This document shows, piece after piece, positions 41,859-53,179 of a stretch of DNA of 64,000 bases (positions are counted from its first letter, which is position 1; the number at the start of each line of letters is the position of its first letter). The position numbers and the translations under genes are program-made. The stretch lies in contig MNCI01009650.1 of NCBI GenBank assembly GCA_015680685.1, positions 177,514 through 241,513 on the forward strand, written 5' to 3'. Under the pieces are notes generated by a model. That model saw only the letters and a program-made list of their open reading frames with translations. It ran no database searches and was not told where the DNA came from. This DNA is from Gnetum montanum. Its lineage: Eukaryota; Streptophyta; Gnetopsida; Gnetales; Gnetaceae.

Positions 41859-42686
41859 TCATAATTGTTTCTTGATGGCTTTTACGTTGAGTGGTGTGTA
41901 AGGGTGAGGAGGTTTATGGCCTGACTCTTCTACATCATCCTCTTCTCCCTGAAATGGTAGGTCGGCCCAGGCTAGGCTGTCATCATTCATTTCGACTTGT
42001 TCGGGAATTCGGAAATGGGTTTGATCTTCGGGCGTTTCGATCTCCAAACCCCATTCTTCCTCGATGTTATTGACAGTCCTAGGGGTTATTTCATCACCAT
42101 GTATTACTACCTCTCCTCCTATGTAAGCTAGGTGTATCTCTTGGTGTATTGGTGATGAAACTACCCTTAGTTGGGCTAGCCAGGACCTCACTAAAATTAG
42201 GTTGAAACCGGGCATCTCCTCGACAACGATAAATGTGGCATCTGTTGGGAATTGATCCCCTGCTACAAATTCGATATGCACCATCCCCTTGACTTGAAAT
42301 TGTACCCCGTTGAATGACTTTAGGCATGATGTTGTTGTAGGACTGATCTGGTCGACCAGGCCCAACTTATCCACTATAGGATAAGGGATGGCATTCGTAG
42401 TTGTGCCATCGTCAATGTGCACCCTCCGGATCTGATGTTGACCAACCCAGATGGTGATGAACATGGGCTCTGTCATCACTTGACCTTTCTCAGGATCATC
42501 TTTAATGGATTCATCATGAAAGGTCAATGGGGTAGGTTTGGGTCGCTTAGCAGTGGAGGGAAACATGACAACATGTATCGCTTCCTCCTCCGCTGGTAAG
42601 CCTTCATCCATAGGTATGGATGTCAGCATATGGACCATAGCCTCACGATGCTTTTGAGATGTCATAAGCAAGTCATAGAGGCTCAA
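41859..42686 (-). pseudogene. Tat-D aspartic protease (275 open codons)
   Basis: The best preserved frame in the window. Catalytic segment VHIDDGTTTN, with the triad Asp at residue 92 of this frame and Gly at 94. Then KLGL, CLKSFNG, FVAGDQFPTDATFIVVEE, FNLILVRSWLAQL (canonical ILGRPWL), SSPIHQEIHLAYIGGEVVIHGD and an acidic C-terminal tail. The true polyprotein continues upstream of the Met: VK-stop-ALK-stop-NTTLSLYD, where both stops are TAG and Tat-C has VKQMLKKKNTTLSLYD. It processes Gag-Pol and ends at the proposed intron donor. Confidence 0.88.
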
Positions 42687-42819
42687 TGTTGTGTTCTATT
42701 TTAGAGCCTACTTGACTTGCGTAAATGCGTCAAGGAGGTCCCATTCTCGGCTGGGTTGTTTATCTCCTTTGTCTTCTTCCATTCGCCCTAAGAGACGAAT
42801 TTCCCTAGGTGGAATAGCA

Positions 42820-43400
42820 TCAGTTGAAGAGTTGTATTTTTTCCTGCCAAGGAGGCATTAATTGACGCATCTCCTTCCTTTTTTTATTTGGTGGCGATTG
42901 ATGGTTTTGGTTAGAAGCTTGCCCCTGCGTAAAAGGGGTAGTTGATAGTTTTGGTACCCTAAGGATAAAAGGTGCCTTAGGGGTAGGCGCAGGCACGGCC
43001 GCAGCTTTATTGTTAACGTGAGACTGAGTTATAGCTGGAGAGGGCACCCAAATAACAAAGGGTGGCCTCGGGACACCACTAACTACTGGTGAAGAACTTC
43101 CCCCCTGAGGTGGGCTGGTAGGTACACGTAAAACAAAGGGTTGTTTAGGCGGTACCTTCCCTTCACTGTCCGTACTTACCACGTTGATAGTGTACGGTGC
43201 GTTATTTGTGTTTAACGGATCCTTGTACACATGCATCGCCTGGTTTTCGGGATGTGTTGAACTACTGCCATCTAGTTTTAGAGAACCATCATCAATCATG
43301 CATTGAATATCATCTTTCAACGCCTAGCAGTAATCGGTATCGTGACCACACAACTGATGGTAGTCACAAAAACGATCCAGCCTAAAAGACTTCGGAACTG
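42820..43400 (-). pseudogene. Tat-D Gag C-terminus: zinc-like motif and Pro-rich tail
   Basis: At about 43385-43290 the minus strand encodes FCDYHQLCGHDTDYC, a TAG, then ALKDDIQCMIDDGSL. This is the CxxH...GHDT..C..LK..IE.LI..G signature at the end of Tat-type Gag. A frame of 166 codons (43320-42820) follows. Its tail repeats PFVLRVP, PFVIWVP and PFILRVP at intervals of roughly 30 residues, as does the Tat-C tail. The repeat could be a binding motif; its role is unknown. Confidence 0.78.
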
Positions 43401-43499
43401 GTAGTTCGTTAGGTAGGGCTAAAGAAGGATTCTTCAGCAATTCAGAATGATGCCTGTGACGCTACAGAGCTTCTTCGAATACCTTTTTATTCTAAATGT

Positions 43500-44400
43500 A
43501 TCCTACCCCTAATAATTGTTTCAACAGTTCTAAATGTTTTATAGGCAGGGCTGTATATTTTGAGTGATCTTTATGCTCGAAGTTTGGCTTTGACTGGGAG
43601 GCTTTTCAGGGGTAGGTGTGTCTTGGTCGGAGCTGCTTGCACTAGTCGTGGTCTCGGTAGATGCTGTGGGTGCCTTCTTGTTATTCTTGTTTTTAGCACC
43701 CTCAGCCAACGCAACTACTATCATTTTTGTTGCTTTACCCTTTTCTTTACCCTTATTATTGGTGTTTTTATAAGCCACATAAGCCGGGTCTTTGCTAGCC
43801 TCAGCAGCATCTTGGATGCTCTTGGTTTGTGCAAAAGCCTAAATCAAGGAGTGAGGGGCAAGGTAATATAGCTTAGACTTGATGAAGTCATTGACTGCTT
43901 CTTTGAAAATAGCCAGCAGATGGGCTTCCACGATAGGCTCACGGATTTCATTCAAAGTAGCGCTCCATCGCTATATAAACTTATGGACTGGTTCAAGTGG
44001 GTCTTGCTTCACTTCCATAAGTTGGTCTAGCATGACTTTTGGCTTTAAATTGTACTTAAATCGAGTCACAAATTGTGTTAGGAGCTCTTCCAAGGTTGAA
44101 ATGGAAGAGCGAGGGAGCGCCCGATACCAGTCCAAGGCTTTTAACTACCAGAGACATTGTAAAGACATGGATGATTGTATGGGGCCATTGCTGCAATAAC
44201 AAGGATTCATACCTAAAGGTAACAAGATGAGCATTAGGATCTCCTTCCCCATTATATAGTAAAATGGGGCAATGACATCCCTGGAGGCAACGACAGCATA
44301 GGAACCGCTGCGCTGATAGGATCATCATGGTAGAAATCCATGATTTGTATCGTATCAGAGCTAGCAGCTTTAAGGCGCTTAACTTCCTCAGTGAGGGTCT
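43500..44400 (-). pseudogene. Tat-D gag capsid domain
   Basis: In the minus sense: YNGEGDPNAHLVTF, LDWYRALPRSSISTLEELLTQFV (split over two frames), KYNLKPKVMLDQL, FKEAVNDFIKSKLYY and DPAYVAYKN, then a Lys/Ser/Thr-rich segment (43778-43539). This is the retrotransposon Gag capsid fold. Tat-C aligns with it throughout. Two TAG codons sit where Tat-C has Gln (LLQHW; LSQAF). Confidence 0.82.
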
Positions 44401-44529
44401 GAATAAGAGAAAAAGCTTGATCCAGGCTTGTTGATGAAGAAGTTGATGTAGGAGGAGCAGGGGGTTGGATTGAAAGAGCAGTGCCAGGTAATGGGAATGG
44501 AGCGATGGTCTGGCTGATAGGCGATGCAA

Positions 44530-45508
44530 CGGGGACTATCCCCGCGGATGGAGCAGCCTGTGAAAGCCATCACCCATTGGGTTGAGCAAAGAAATTGGCT
44601 GTCGCCAGGTGTGTAGGATGGAAATTATAAGGATATTGTGTGGTTATCTATGGGACATGCGTGGTAGATGCGGCTAAAGGTTGCACACCATATAACGTAG
44701 ATTGATTGTGTTGTGCAACAGGCATGATCCACTGACTAGCCATGGGTTGTTGAATGGATCGCTATGATTGAACAGTGGTTACGATCTGTTGCCTTGCAAG
44801 GGGCTACGACGATAAGGTTTGCATCAGATTTTGCACCAGGAGGGTTATAGGTGTGGCATGGTCTTGCACTTGGGGGATGAAATGGGGTGCGGTGGACGCA
44901 GGTACCACCGACGGAATACTAATTACACATGGCGTTGAGACTACCCCCATGTTATTTTGAGATGGTATTTGTACTTGCAAAACTGAGGATTGCATAGTGG
45001 CTTGCGAGATGACAGGAACATGGGTTTGGGTGGTCATGACTGAGTTGAGATGGGAGGCTTCTCTGGTGAGAGGAAATAGGGGATTTATGTATCTATGGGG
45101 GCTGAGGGTATGGTATGAATCCGCTTGTTCAGAGTAAGCTACGAATTCATCTTCCTCTTATTCCCCGTTTTGAGGTTCTAAAATGGACTGTGTAGTCTAA
45201 CTCCTAGCCATAACCAGTTGGGTTAGGAGTTCATGATAATGTTCGGTCAGGGGAATAATGTCATACGAAGTAGGGGTGAAATCCTGGCCCCCTCTGTGGA
45301 TTAGCTCATAGTTTCGTTTTGCCTCAATCTCAGCTCGGCTAAGAGCAAGCTTTGCCTGGATCTTGATGCAAATGAAATTATACTCTTCAGGAGTTAAGAT
45401 GGTGAGTGAAGTATCCTTGCCCTGTAATCTCAACGAACGACACGATGATCCCTGAGGTCCTATTACACCAGAAGTTGATCCAGATAGGTTAATGAAAAAA
45501 AATGACAA
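44530..45508 (-). pseudogene. Tat-D Gag N-terminal region
   Basis: The frame 45508-45197 has TPEEYNFICIKIQAKLALSRAEIEAKRNYELIHRGGQ, likely helical, and SYDIIPLTEHYHELL, shared with the Tat-A relic. After an acidic stretch comes a long Gln/Pro/Val/Thr-rich low-complexity linker (45037-44560). No motif of known function was seen. The segment lies directly after the leader. Confidence 0.65.
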
Positions 45509-45705
45509 GATCTAAAAGGCAACAGCTAAACAGAATTATGATTGGGCTTTTTACCCTGTAGGATTCCAAAGGAATCTTTTCTGTGACCAATCTACACTAC
45601 ACGATGTTTCGTAAACTTCCCTAGAGGTATTATGTTTATGTTTTTATGGATGTGGGTATGGATCGCTTACAGGGCTACCCATAAAATATGGATCGGAGTT
45701 TTAGG

Positions 45706-45722
45706 CCCTCCTTCTAGCACCA
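45706..45722 (-). other. Putative PBS of Tat-D
   Basis: The minus strand reads TGGTGCTAGAAGGAGGG, six bases from the LTR end at 45729. Identical to the Tat-C site. Confidence 0.78.
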
Positions 45723-45728
45723 AAAAAC

Positions 45729-47310
45729 TATAACGATAGAATACGTCGGTCACTAGAAAATACCAAACGAAAATTTGTGTACACAGTCTTAACCACAGAT
45801 CCGTGCGAGGGCCGTGCTAGAGAAAACGAATCCATGATGCCCTGAACAATCTTTTTGATTAGACAGGGACTTACTCAATCAATAAATTGACGAATATTGC
45901 GATAATATGCGTATTATATAGATTTTTCATGAAACAAATTGATTCGATGAATTGTAAAAGGAGTAGAAAATGATGTAAATAAATTGAAATAACGATAATG
46001 TCAACGCAACAAGGAGGATCAGAGTGAGAAAGATGTGCAATTCCAAGATCTATGTTTTGACTCGAAAAACTGGGTATATTGTATGCAAGGTTCCAATAGC
46101 AAACTCCACTTATCTTGTGCGAAGCATACATAAAATAACAAGAAAATTGTTCAACAAGGAGTACAGAATGAAGCTCGGTCTACCTCGAAAGCCAAAGATG
46201 GGATGCAAGGAAGGTCAAGCCTGGATGTCTATCGATCAACTATTTCTGATCAATAAACCTTGCCAACTATACCAGATGATCTCTCGATCTCTGATCTACT
46301 CCTTTTGCCCTTAGTAGTCTTTGCTCAAAGCTGCAAATGATCGCCAATGGAGAGAATTGTATCTTCGCCCAAAAAGACTGATCGCTCCTGCTGCCAATGC
46401 TCAAAAAATATCTTCTGTTTTTGCCAAAAGGTGGAAGCTGCCAAAAAAGATAAGAAGATCCTTTCTTTCTTCGCCAACTGGAGTATTTATAAGTTTGGCA
46501 TCATGTGGAGAAGGCACGGTCCCGATGACACGTGTCTCGAACTTTCAAAATACTGTTGACTTGGTAGACTTTGTGTTGAAACTGGTCATGTCGCATCACG
46601 TTTTTGGGAAATGGGGCAAAGTACACTGTCAACCACTTCTGCTGCCTCATGATTACGCTGATGAGCATATTATGCGTATGGATAGGACGTGCGTGTTTGG
46701 TACTGCCTTAGTTGACTTTAGGACGTATTACACTCATTTACGCTGCATAGCGTGGTAGAGCGTAATAGAGCATAGAGATAGTTGACTAAAGCTATTTTAC
46801 GCTGATTTACACCGCAAAGTGTAATATAGCATAAAATGGTCAAATTTACAATAAGTTATGCTTGTTTACACTACGTGGCGTGATGAGCGTAAAACGACTA
46901 ATCTGCAACAAAGAAGAAATCATTCTGCTGCGCCTCCTTGGACTCTAACTTTGACTTCCTTGAAGCTCGTTACACTGCTTTACATAACGGAGCATAAACT
47001 CAGCCATGAACAAAATATTTAGTAGAATATGCGACAAGTTTTAGACCTTGAACTTCGTCAAATTCGCCAAAGTAAGTTACTTTCTGACATCGGGCTATGT
47101 TAAGCAACGTGACGTTGAGCGACACTACGCTATGTTGCGTAATGTAGCGTAAAGAGAGAAAACAAAGCAAGGTTGAAATTTGCAAGAAACTTGGAGACTT
47201 TATGTTGCACGCCTCTTTGCCTTATTCTGTCTTCTAAACCTCTGTTGCAAACTTTCGCCTGAATCGTGAATCTTCTCCTTAAGCCGATCCGCAATTTCCA
47301 TGGTGTTTCA
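45729..47310 (-). mobile_element. Tat-D 5' LTR (1582 bp)
   Basis: Minus-strand start TGAAACACC at 47310, end near 45729 where the terminal CA is mutated to TA. It aligns with 31107-32698 along the whole length, including TATA (46484-46492) and the GCGTAA cluster. The bases outside the LTR, GCTAG, repeat at 31102-31106. Confidence 0.93.
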
Positions 47311-47315
47311 GCTAG

Positions 47316-49633
47316 CATGCACCACACTTAATGTCAATGTGTATTAAGTTTTCATGAATACTTTCCAATTTCCAAAAAAAAGTTTTCAATAAAATATCAA
47401 ATTACCATGCCCATGGATTTATTATTAGTCTTAATGAATCAAGATGATCTATGTGGATCCTCACCAAGATTCGAACTAATGTGGTCCTGGTAGATCCTCA
47501 CCAAGGTTTCCAAACATGTTGTTGCTAGGACATCCCTATGGATACCCACCACTAGGGTTATAGAGGCATCAAATAAGATCAATGAGCCATGGATCATCCT
47601 CTCCTACTGGATGGGGCCTACAACAAGAGCTACATTGGTGCATTGATAGTGGAGGTCAATCAAAAAATCATCTCTAGGGAGCCTCATCTCCAAACAACCA
47701 TAAACTTGGTGCTAGCACCATCATCCAAACACACAATAGACTATCAAACCATGGCATCATTCATCCATCTCACAATCATCAAAATATGACAAATCAATGT
47801 TGATGGTGGATAGACTCAACGTCATTTTTACATAAGCCAACAAAAGGACCATCAATTGAACATGTCATCCAAAATCAAAAAATCTAACATGTTCTATAAC
47901 GATTCCAAGATCAACAATTGGGAAAGTCCAAAAAATCAAATGGTCTAAGAATCCAACAAAATCTAATTCAATAGATCCAAATCATCTAGGATTTGAATAC
48001 CTAAACTCAACAAAATACAAGTCCCTAATGTCAAAATATTCACTATTAATTAAAATTCATATCCATTCAAAAAATGTTAATGGGTAATATCCAACAACAA
48101 CTTCAAAAGAGATATAGCAATGCAAAGGATCAAAATTAGAAAATGATACACATCTCCCAACAACTTCATTAGAATTCAACATCTCAAACAAGATAATTGG
48201 CAAATTGAACAATCACAAATAAACCTATTGTAACTCACACATTCCTTCAAATTTTCTACTAATTAATGATTTAAATTAAAGCTAATATGAAGACTTAGTT
48301 ATTGAAAAAATATTTAAAAATAACATATTTATAGTAATATATATCAATCCAACATTATAGGTAATTAAAAATAGAGATCGAATGAGTGACTAATAGTAAG
48401 TCTGATATAACTCTATCAAATGATCATCTTTTTAAATTCTTTTACTTCAGGTCAAAAGATAACATCCACATGTAAGACTCGTAAAAATCGTAGATGAAAC
48501 AAAGCTACATGTATGGATATATCAATAGATGAATCTCTGTATCAAATTTCTATGGAAATTCAGAAAAAATTAGATAATCCCCAAAGATAAGACTATAACT
48601 CTAACCAAACATGCTAATTTGTAGTTACTCCACTAGGATTTGGATGGTATATATGTTGTAAGTAATATATTAAAATTTCAAAATAAGTTTCATGATTAAA
48701 TTAGAGATATATCCTTAACTCTAGACCCTACTAAAATTGGTATGATTCTAGATAGCATTGTAAAAACAACACGAACTTCCTTATATATAATGAATTACAA
48801 TCTAATAACTTCATCAAAGTTCTAGAAACTTTCTTAAGAAATCCACCAATAAGTAGATCACAACCCAATTCTAAATAGAGGGAGAGAGATATGGGCATTT
48901 TACTAAGCCCTATGTGAATCATCCTTAACCCTCAAAAGGAAAAATTCATAGGAAGTACTTTAAATTAGGAAAAATTAATAAATCTAGTAATGAAAATTAA
49001 GATTCAAAATGTGGCAATAATACCCTTGCAAAATATGTTGTATCTACAATATTTTCCATTGATTAAAACAAGACCAAACCCTGATCCATGCAAAACCTTG
49101 TGAACTAAAACAACCATGAAAAGGGGGTTAAGATTACTCACTCAGATGTTGCTATCTTCTATTACTTGAGTTTTTCCACATGCTATCTAGACTAGCAAGC
49201 TCCTCACACTCCTCCAATCCAATAAACCTTTAACCAAAGGGCTAAGAGGCCAAAAATGCTTTGGATTAAGGGAGTTTGTGATACTTAAAGGCTTCTTCCC
49301 TACTCCATCTACCCCCAACTCTTATGAACTAGCTACCCTATCTCAACTACTTCCATGATTCATGTGACTCATCTATCTTTCTTCCATTTAATTTATGCAA
49401 TAACCAAAGTAAAATTACAAATTACAAATTACATGTATAAATCACATGTCATACCATCATAGCCATACCATGCCCATGCCATAGCCTTCATGAGAACCTA
49501 CCACAACTCATTCACCTAGTTAGTGCACACCAATGATAGGTAAAAATCATTAGTCATGCATAATGGTAAAAATGAGTAATAACAAAATTATTATATGCAA
49601 TCATTCTAAAGCCTTAAAATACTAATTATTACA
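47316..49633 (-). mobile_element. Tekay-1 5' LTR, outer part
   Basis: Continuation of 30046-31106 beyond Tat-D. It aligns with 16190-18392 and 25346-25523. It ends at 49633 in the complement of TGTAATAATTAG, the LTR start. Frames in this interval are short and unsupported. Confidence 0.9.
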
Positions 49634-49865
49634 TTAAACACCTTGAATTTCCTTACCTTATCTTTAAGCATCGTAACCCAGATAGAAGAGGTGACTTTCT
49701 AGAACTTTTAGTTTTTATTCAACCACTTGTCCCTAGTTTAAAAGCCTTTTCCTTTTCTTCTTCTAATGAATGTTTAGTGTTATAATCAGAGTACTCACTA
49801 GGACTTTTAAATTCTTTGAATTTATTAAGATGTCCACTCATGAACTAAGTAACAACTAATTCTTA
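49634..49865 (-). mobile_element. Tat-B right segment: gag start and leader
   Basis: Sequence between Tekay-1 and the PBS. It has the composition of the Tat-B gag at 14850-15596 and is its continuation across the Tekay-1 insertion. No motif is readable in so short a piece. Confidence 0.55.
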
Positions 49866-49882
49866 CCCTCCTTCTAACACCA
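49866..49882 (-). other. Putative PBS of Tat-B
   Basis: The minus strand reads TGGTGTTAGAAGGAGGG, one base different from Tat-C and Tat-D. The homologous LTR terminus is not directly adjacent but at 50014. Confidence 0.72.
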
Positions 49883-49890
49883 AAAAGAAC

Positions 49891-51044
49891 TGTTGGTATC
49901 TACTTTGGATCACCAACATTAATCTCCTTCTTATGATGAAAATCACAAGGATGATATGTTATCTCAAACTCAGTTCAATATTTTCTAGTCTCTAGAAACA
50001 CCAAGGCCTAGATTGTAGTGATGGAAAAATTAGTGCTAGAAAACTGAGAGAATTTGTGTGTACAATTTTGACACTAGGATCCACAAGCCTCAAAAGGATC
50101 TAGGGCATCTTAAATGGTCTTTTGATCACCTAAGAACATATAAAAATCTATTACTATGCTTCATAAACAAGAACAATTGAAAGTGTATGAAACATGTAAA
50201 AATATGACCAAAACAATTACAAAACTTTGTATTGAATACTGTAAAATATTATAAACAAATAGGTTAAGATAATATAGATTAGTGAGCTTTAAAATCTCCA
50301 AAATACAAAAATAGCCTTGAAATCTAGTGTAAGAGGCAAGGTGTGTACTACACAAGATCTGCATTGGTCTTTTGAATGATCTACACTGTGATAAATGTTG
50401 TTGCAAGTCTTTTATGCTCTTAGTGATCTACATTGAAAAGGTTTCAAAACAATATGAAATCTATACTAATTTCTCCATTCCTTGCTAAAATAAGGTCTCT
50501 CCTTTTGCTAGAAAATTTTCCTTTGTGTGTCAAAAATATCTACCCAAAAAGTAGTGAAATTGATGTTGAGTTTGGTATAAATAGACCTTGAATTTGCTAT
50601 TTTATGTCAATTATGTTACCATAGGCTTCCTAGGCCATTACATGGTGTTTTCATACTAGTTTCATGGCCAACACGTATTATGTATGGGTCACCATAGTTT
50701 TTCATTTTTTCTACAACATTTAATAGCATTTTCAAACCATTTCATGGTTAAAAACTATAGCATATGGGCCACTAGCATTTTCAACTTTTTATGGAAAATT
50801 TGAAATCATTTTTAACATTTTAATTTCCATACATTGGCATAATAAAATTCATAGTTTGTGGACCATGTATTTTATTTTACATGTCAAAATGATCCAAAAT
50901 TTGACTAAAATAAAGTCACAAGGTAATATTTTTGAAGAAAAATCAAGGCATTTATGTTTGCACTTGAGTTCCATAAAATTACATGGCAAAACTTGGTTAC
51001 TTGGATTTCTTGTTCGAAATATAAATTTTCCTTGATGTGTTTTA
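49891..51044 (-). mobile_element. Tat-B 5' LTR
   Basis: The high end is at 51044 (TAAAACACATC on the minus strand). The low end is ambiguous. TGTAGTGATGGAAAAAT at 50014 matches the terminus of other Tat LTRs, such as TGTAGTGACCAAAAATG at 51801, but the PBS is 131 bp further on. An alternative terminus, TGTTGG, lies at 49891. Several loosely similar segments near 50640-50880 (CATTTTCAA, CATGG, GGGCCAC) are degenerate internal repeats. Purines precede its 5' end at 51045-51057, which a 5' LTR should not have. Confidence 0.7.
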
Positions 51045-51110
51045 ATGGCCCCTCTTTGTTGATGTTTTGAGGATGGACTCAAAATACATCCATAAAAAAT
51101 ATGAAACATT
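51036..51110 (-). other. PPT hairpin upstream of the Tat-B LTR
   Basis: The 75-nt inverted repeat typical of Tat 3' LTR edges, with TGTGTTTT and GAAACATT as degenerate outer arms. AAAGAGGGGCCAT on the minus strand (51045-51057) is the polypurine tract. It implies a second element body upstream that shares this LTR. Confidence 0.65.
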
Positions 51111-51800
51111 ATCATGGATTTATCAATAATGCTCCCTCTTCACACTTGATTTTGTAGATGTCGAATCATGTCAAGGAATGCTTACAATAGTGAAATAAGA
51201 TTGCAATGCAATGACAAGAATTTGGGGTGAGATGATGGTCACCTAGGCTATTGGTGAATGGTCACGTGGGTTAACAAAGAGTTCCAAATGTTTTGACATC
51301 ATGGCTATAGCATAGTAGTGACATGTTTTGCTATCTAAGGAGGTCTTCATGCTTCATGCTTGATTTGATTGGATACATGTGCTTAGATTTGGAGAAACCA
51401 GTGCTTTGCTTATTTATTTTTTTCATTTTTTTTCTTGAGCTATTTGTTTGACTTTAGGCTACATTGGCCTCTTGGCTTTTTTGGCATTCTTTGCTTTTCC
51501 TTTCTTTTGAAAGTAAAACCTTAATTAGGTTTTATTACAAAGGCTAGATTTCATTTTCTCACTAAATGAAGTGTGTTTAATTTTGCTAACTAATTGGTGG
51601 GGCAAGCAGGTGAAGATCTCACATGGCCATGATGCATGAATATCAAACATAGATTCTTGTTGTTAGCAACGTGAGGGATAAAATTTGGTTATGGGGTTAT
51701 GGCTTAAAAATGGTAATGGAGATGATATGAGGCTAGCATTGTTGTTAAGGTTGAATGAGTTAGCTAAATCCCATCTATTAATATCACATGGTAACTCATT
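51111..51800 (-). mobile_element. 3' region of a further Tat-like copy
   Basis: Sequence preceding the PPT at 51045 in element sense. It resembles the 3' regions of Tat-A (near 3450-3660 and 4010-4160), with the shared words ATGGTAACT, CATGGCCATGATGCATGA and TTGACATCATG. It is cut at 51801 by the Tat-E LTR. No coding sequence. Confidence 0.5.
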
Positions 51801-52116
51801 TGTAGTGACCAAAAATGTCAGTAGTTGGAACACCAAGGGGTTCACAAGCACATAGCTTGACCTCGCATCCACGTGAGGAACTATTGGAGGTAGAGATTGG
51901 GTGCCTTGAATGGTCTTATCAAATGAATAGGAACTTACAAGATGCAAATAGGATGTAGTATAGTTAGCTATGATGCCAATGCAAAATGATGCTAAGTGTC
52001 GAGTGATTTTTGCAGTGTCGACAATGTTAATGGCCCAAGCATGGTTATGTGCTAAAATAAAAAAAAAATGCAAGTAAACTAATAAAAAATACAAGTAAAA
52101 ATGTTGAAAATGCATA

Positions 52117-52119
52117 GAA

Positions 52120-52178
<59 letters not shown>

Positions 52179-52415
52179 NNNNNNNNNNNNNNNNNNNNNN
52201 NNNNNNNNNNNNNNNNNNNNNNNNNNNNNNNNNNNNNNNNNNNNNNNNNNNNNNNNNNNNNNNNNNNNNNNNNNNNNNNNNNNNNNNNNNNNNNNNNNNN
52301 NNNNNNNNNNNNNNNNNNNNNNNNNNNNNNNNNNNNNNNNNNNNNNNNNNNNNNNNNNNNNNNNNNNNNNNNNNNNNNNNNNNNNNNNNNNNNNNNNNNN
52401 NNNNNNNNNNNNNNN

Positions 52416-52464
<49 letters not shown>
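52117..52464. repeat. (GA)n microsatellite interrupted by an assembly gap
   Basis: At least 60 bp of GA on the left and 48 bp on the right of 237 undetermined bases (52179-52415). The true length is unknown. Long Arg-Glu or Ser-Leu frames across it are artefacts of the repeat. Confidence 0.97.
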
Positions 52465-52467
<3 letters not shown>

Positions 52468-53179
52468 GAATGCCACCTTAAGTGAGGGTGAGCATAGTTA
52501 ACTCCATAAGTGATGAGAAGGTACATGGTGTACAATAGGCATAATGGATAGTGTAGTCACAGTCTTAGGGGTGTCTATTCATGTAGACTGATGTTTTTCT
52601 ATTGTGGTTGTGCCTATCGTGTTGGCTGCTACAGTGTGCAGTGGACTACGGTATCCAACGGTGTCCTACGGTGAGCTACAGTGGTATGCAAATTTTTCCT
52701 TTGGTTTGCTAGGGTGTTTTTAATTTTTTTCCAACTATGAACTTGCTAACTTGCCCAATTCTCAAATTTTCCAACTCTAAAAACATAGAGGGCTAGTGTA
52801 TTTATAGGGCTAAGTTTAGCATGAAATGTAGAGAGGTTTCCATGTGGCAGTTGAATAGTTGGAACTACATTATCATCCAACTATGCTCTGTAATAAAGCT
52901 AGTAGTGTTATGCTCTACTATGTTTTGTTGGACTCTACAAGACTACCAAATTGTGACTACACTACTGATACATGTTTGTGTGTTGAGGGGACCAAAAAGT
53001 ACCTAAAAAATGCAACTTTAGAGACTACGTTTCAAGACTATGCTCTCCACTGTCATGTGTGGGATCAAGCATAGCTATAATTTTTGGGACAAAAAGGGGA
53101 AACAAAAAAGATGCATTTTGCTAACTACACTTGTTGGAGGTGAGTTGGAGCTGAGCTGAATGTTGGTGTTGTGTTGTGG

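Larger units (their letters stand above)
31107..47310 (-). mobile_element. Tat-D: 16.2-kb Tat-type element with antisense gene
   Basis: Complete minus-strand element, TSD GCTAG (31102-31106 and 47311-47315), with LTRs of 1592 and 1582 bp. In element sense the order is LTR, PBS, gag, protease, putative intron with an antisense gene, RT, RNase H fragment, integrase, minisatellite, PPT hairpin, LTR. It is the least decayed element here and richer in G+C than its surroundings. The LTRs look roughly 90% identical by eye, mostly differing by transitions. About 1.2 kb is deleted between RNase H and integrase. Confidence 0.93.
15597..49633 (-). mobile_element. Tekay-1: Tekay/Del-type chromovirus with two nested guests
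   Basis: Ty3/gypsy chromovirus on the minus strand. The termini are TGTAA...TTACA and the TSD is TTGAA (15592-15596) versus TTAAA (49634-49638), one mismatch. The internal region (25524-30045) carries gag, PR, RT, RH, IN and a chromodomain. The 3' LTR is split by Tat-C and the 5' LTR by Tat-D. Removing both guests and their duplications leaves about 10.9 kb. The PBS resembles the initiator-tRNA-Met site, the usual primer of this clade. All domains contain stops, so the copy is dead. Confidence 0.9.

Noticed and set aside
44056-44199. Plus-strand frames over gag
   Set aside because: The minus strand carries the Gag capsid signature in this interval.
52045-52535. Long frames encoding Arg-Glu or Ser-Leu repeats
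   Set aside because: They are translations of the (GA)n microsatellite and of undetermined bases, not genes.
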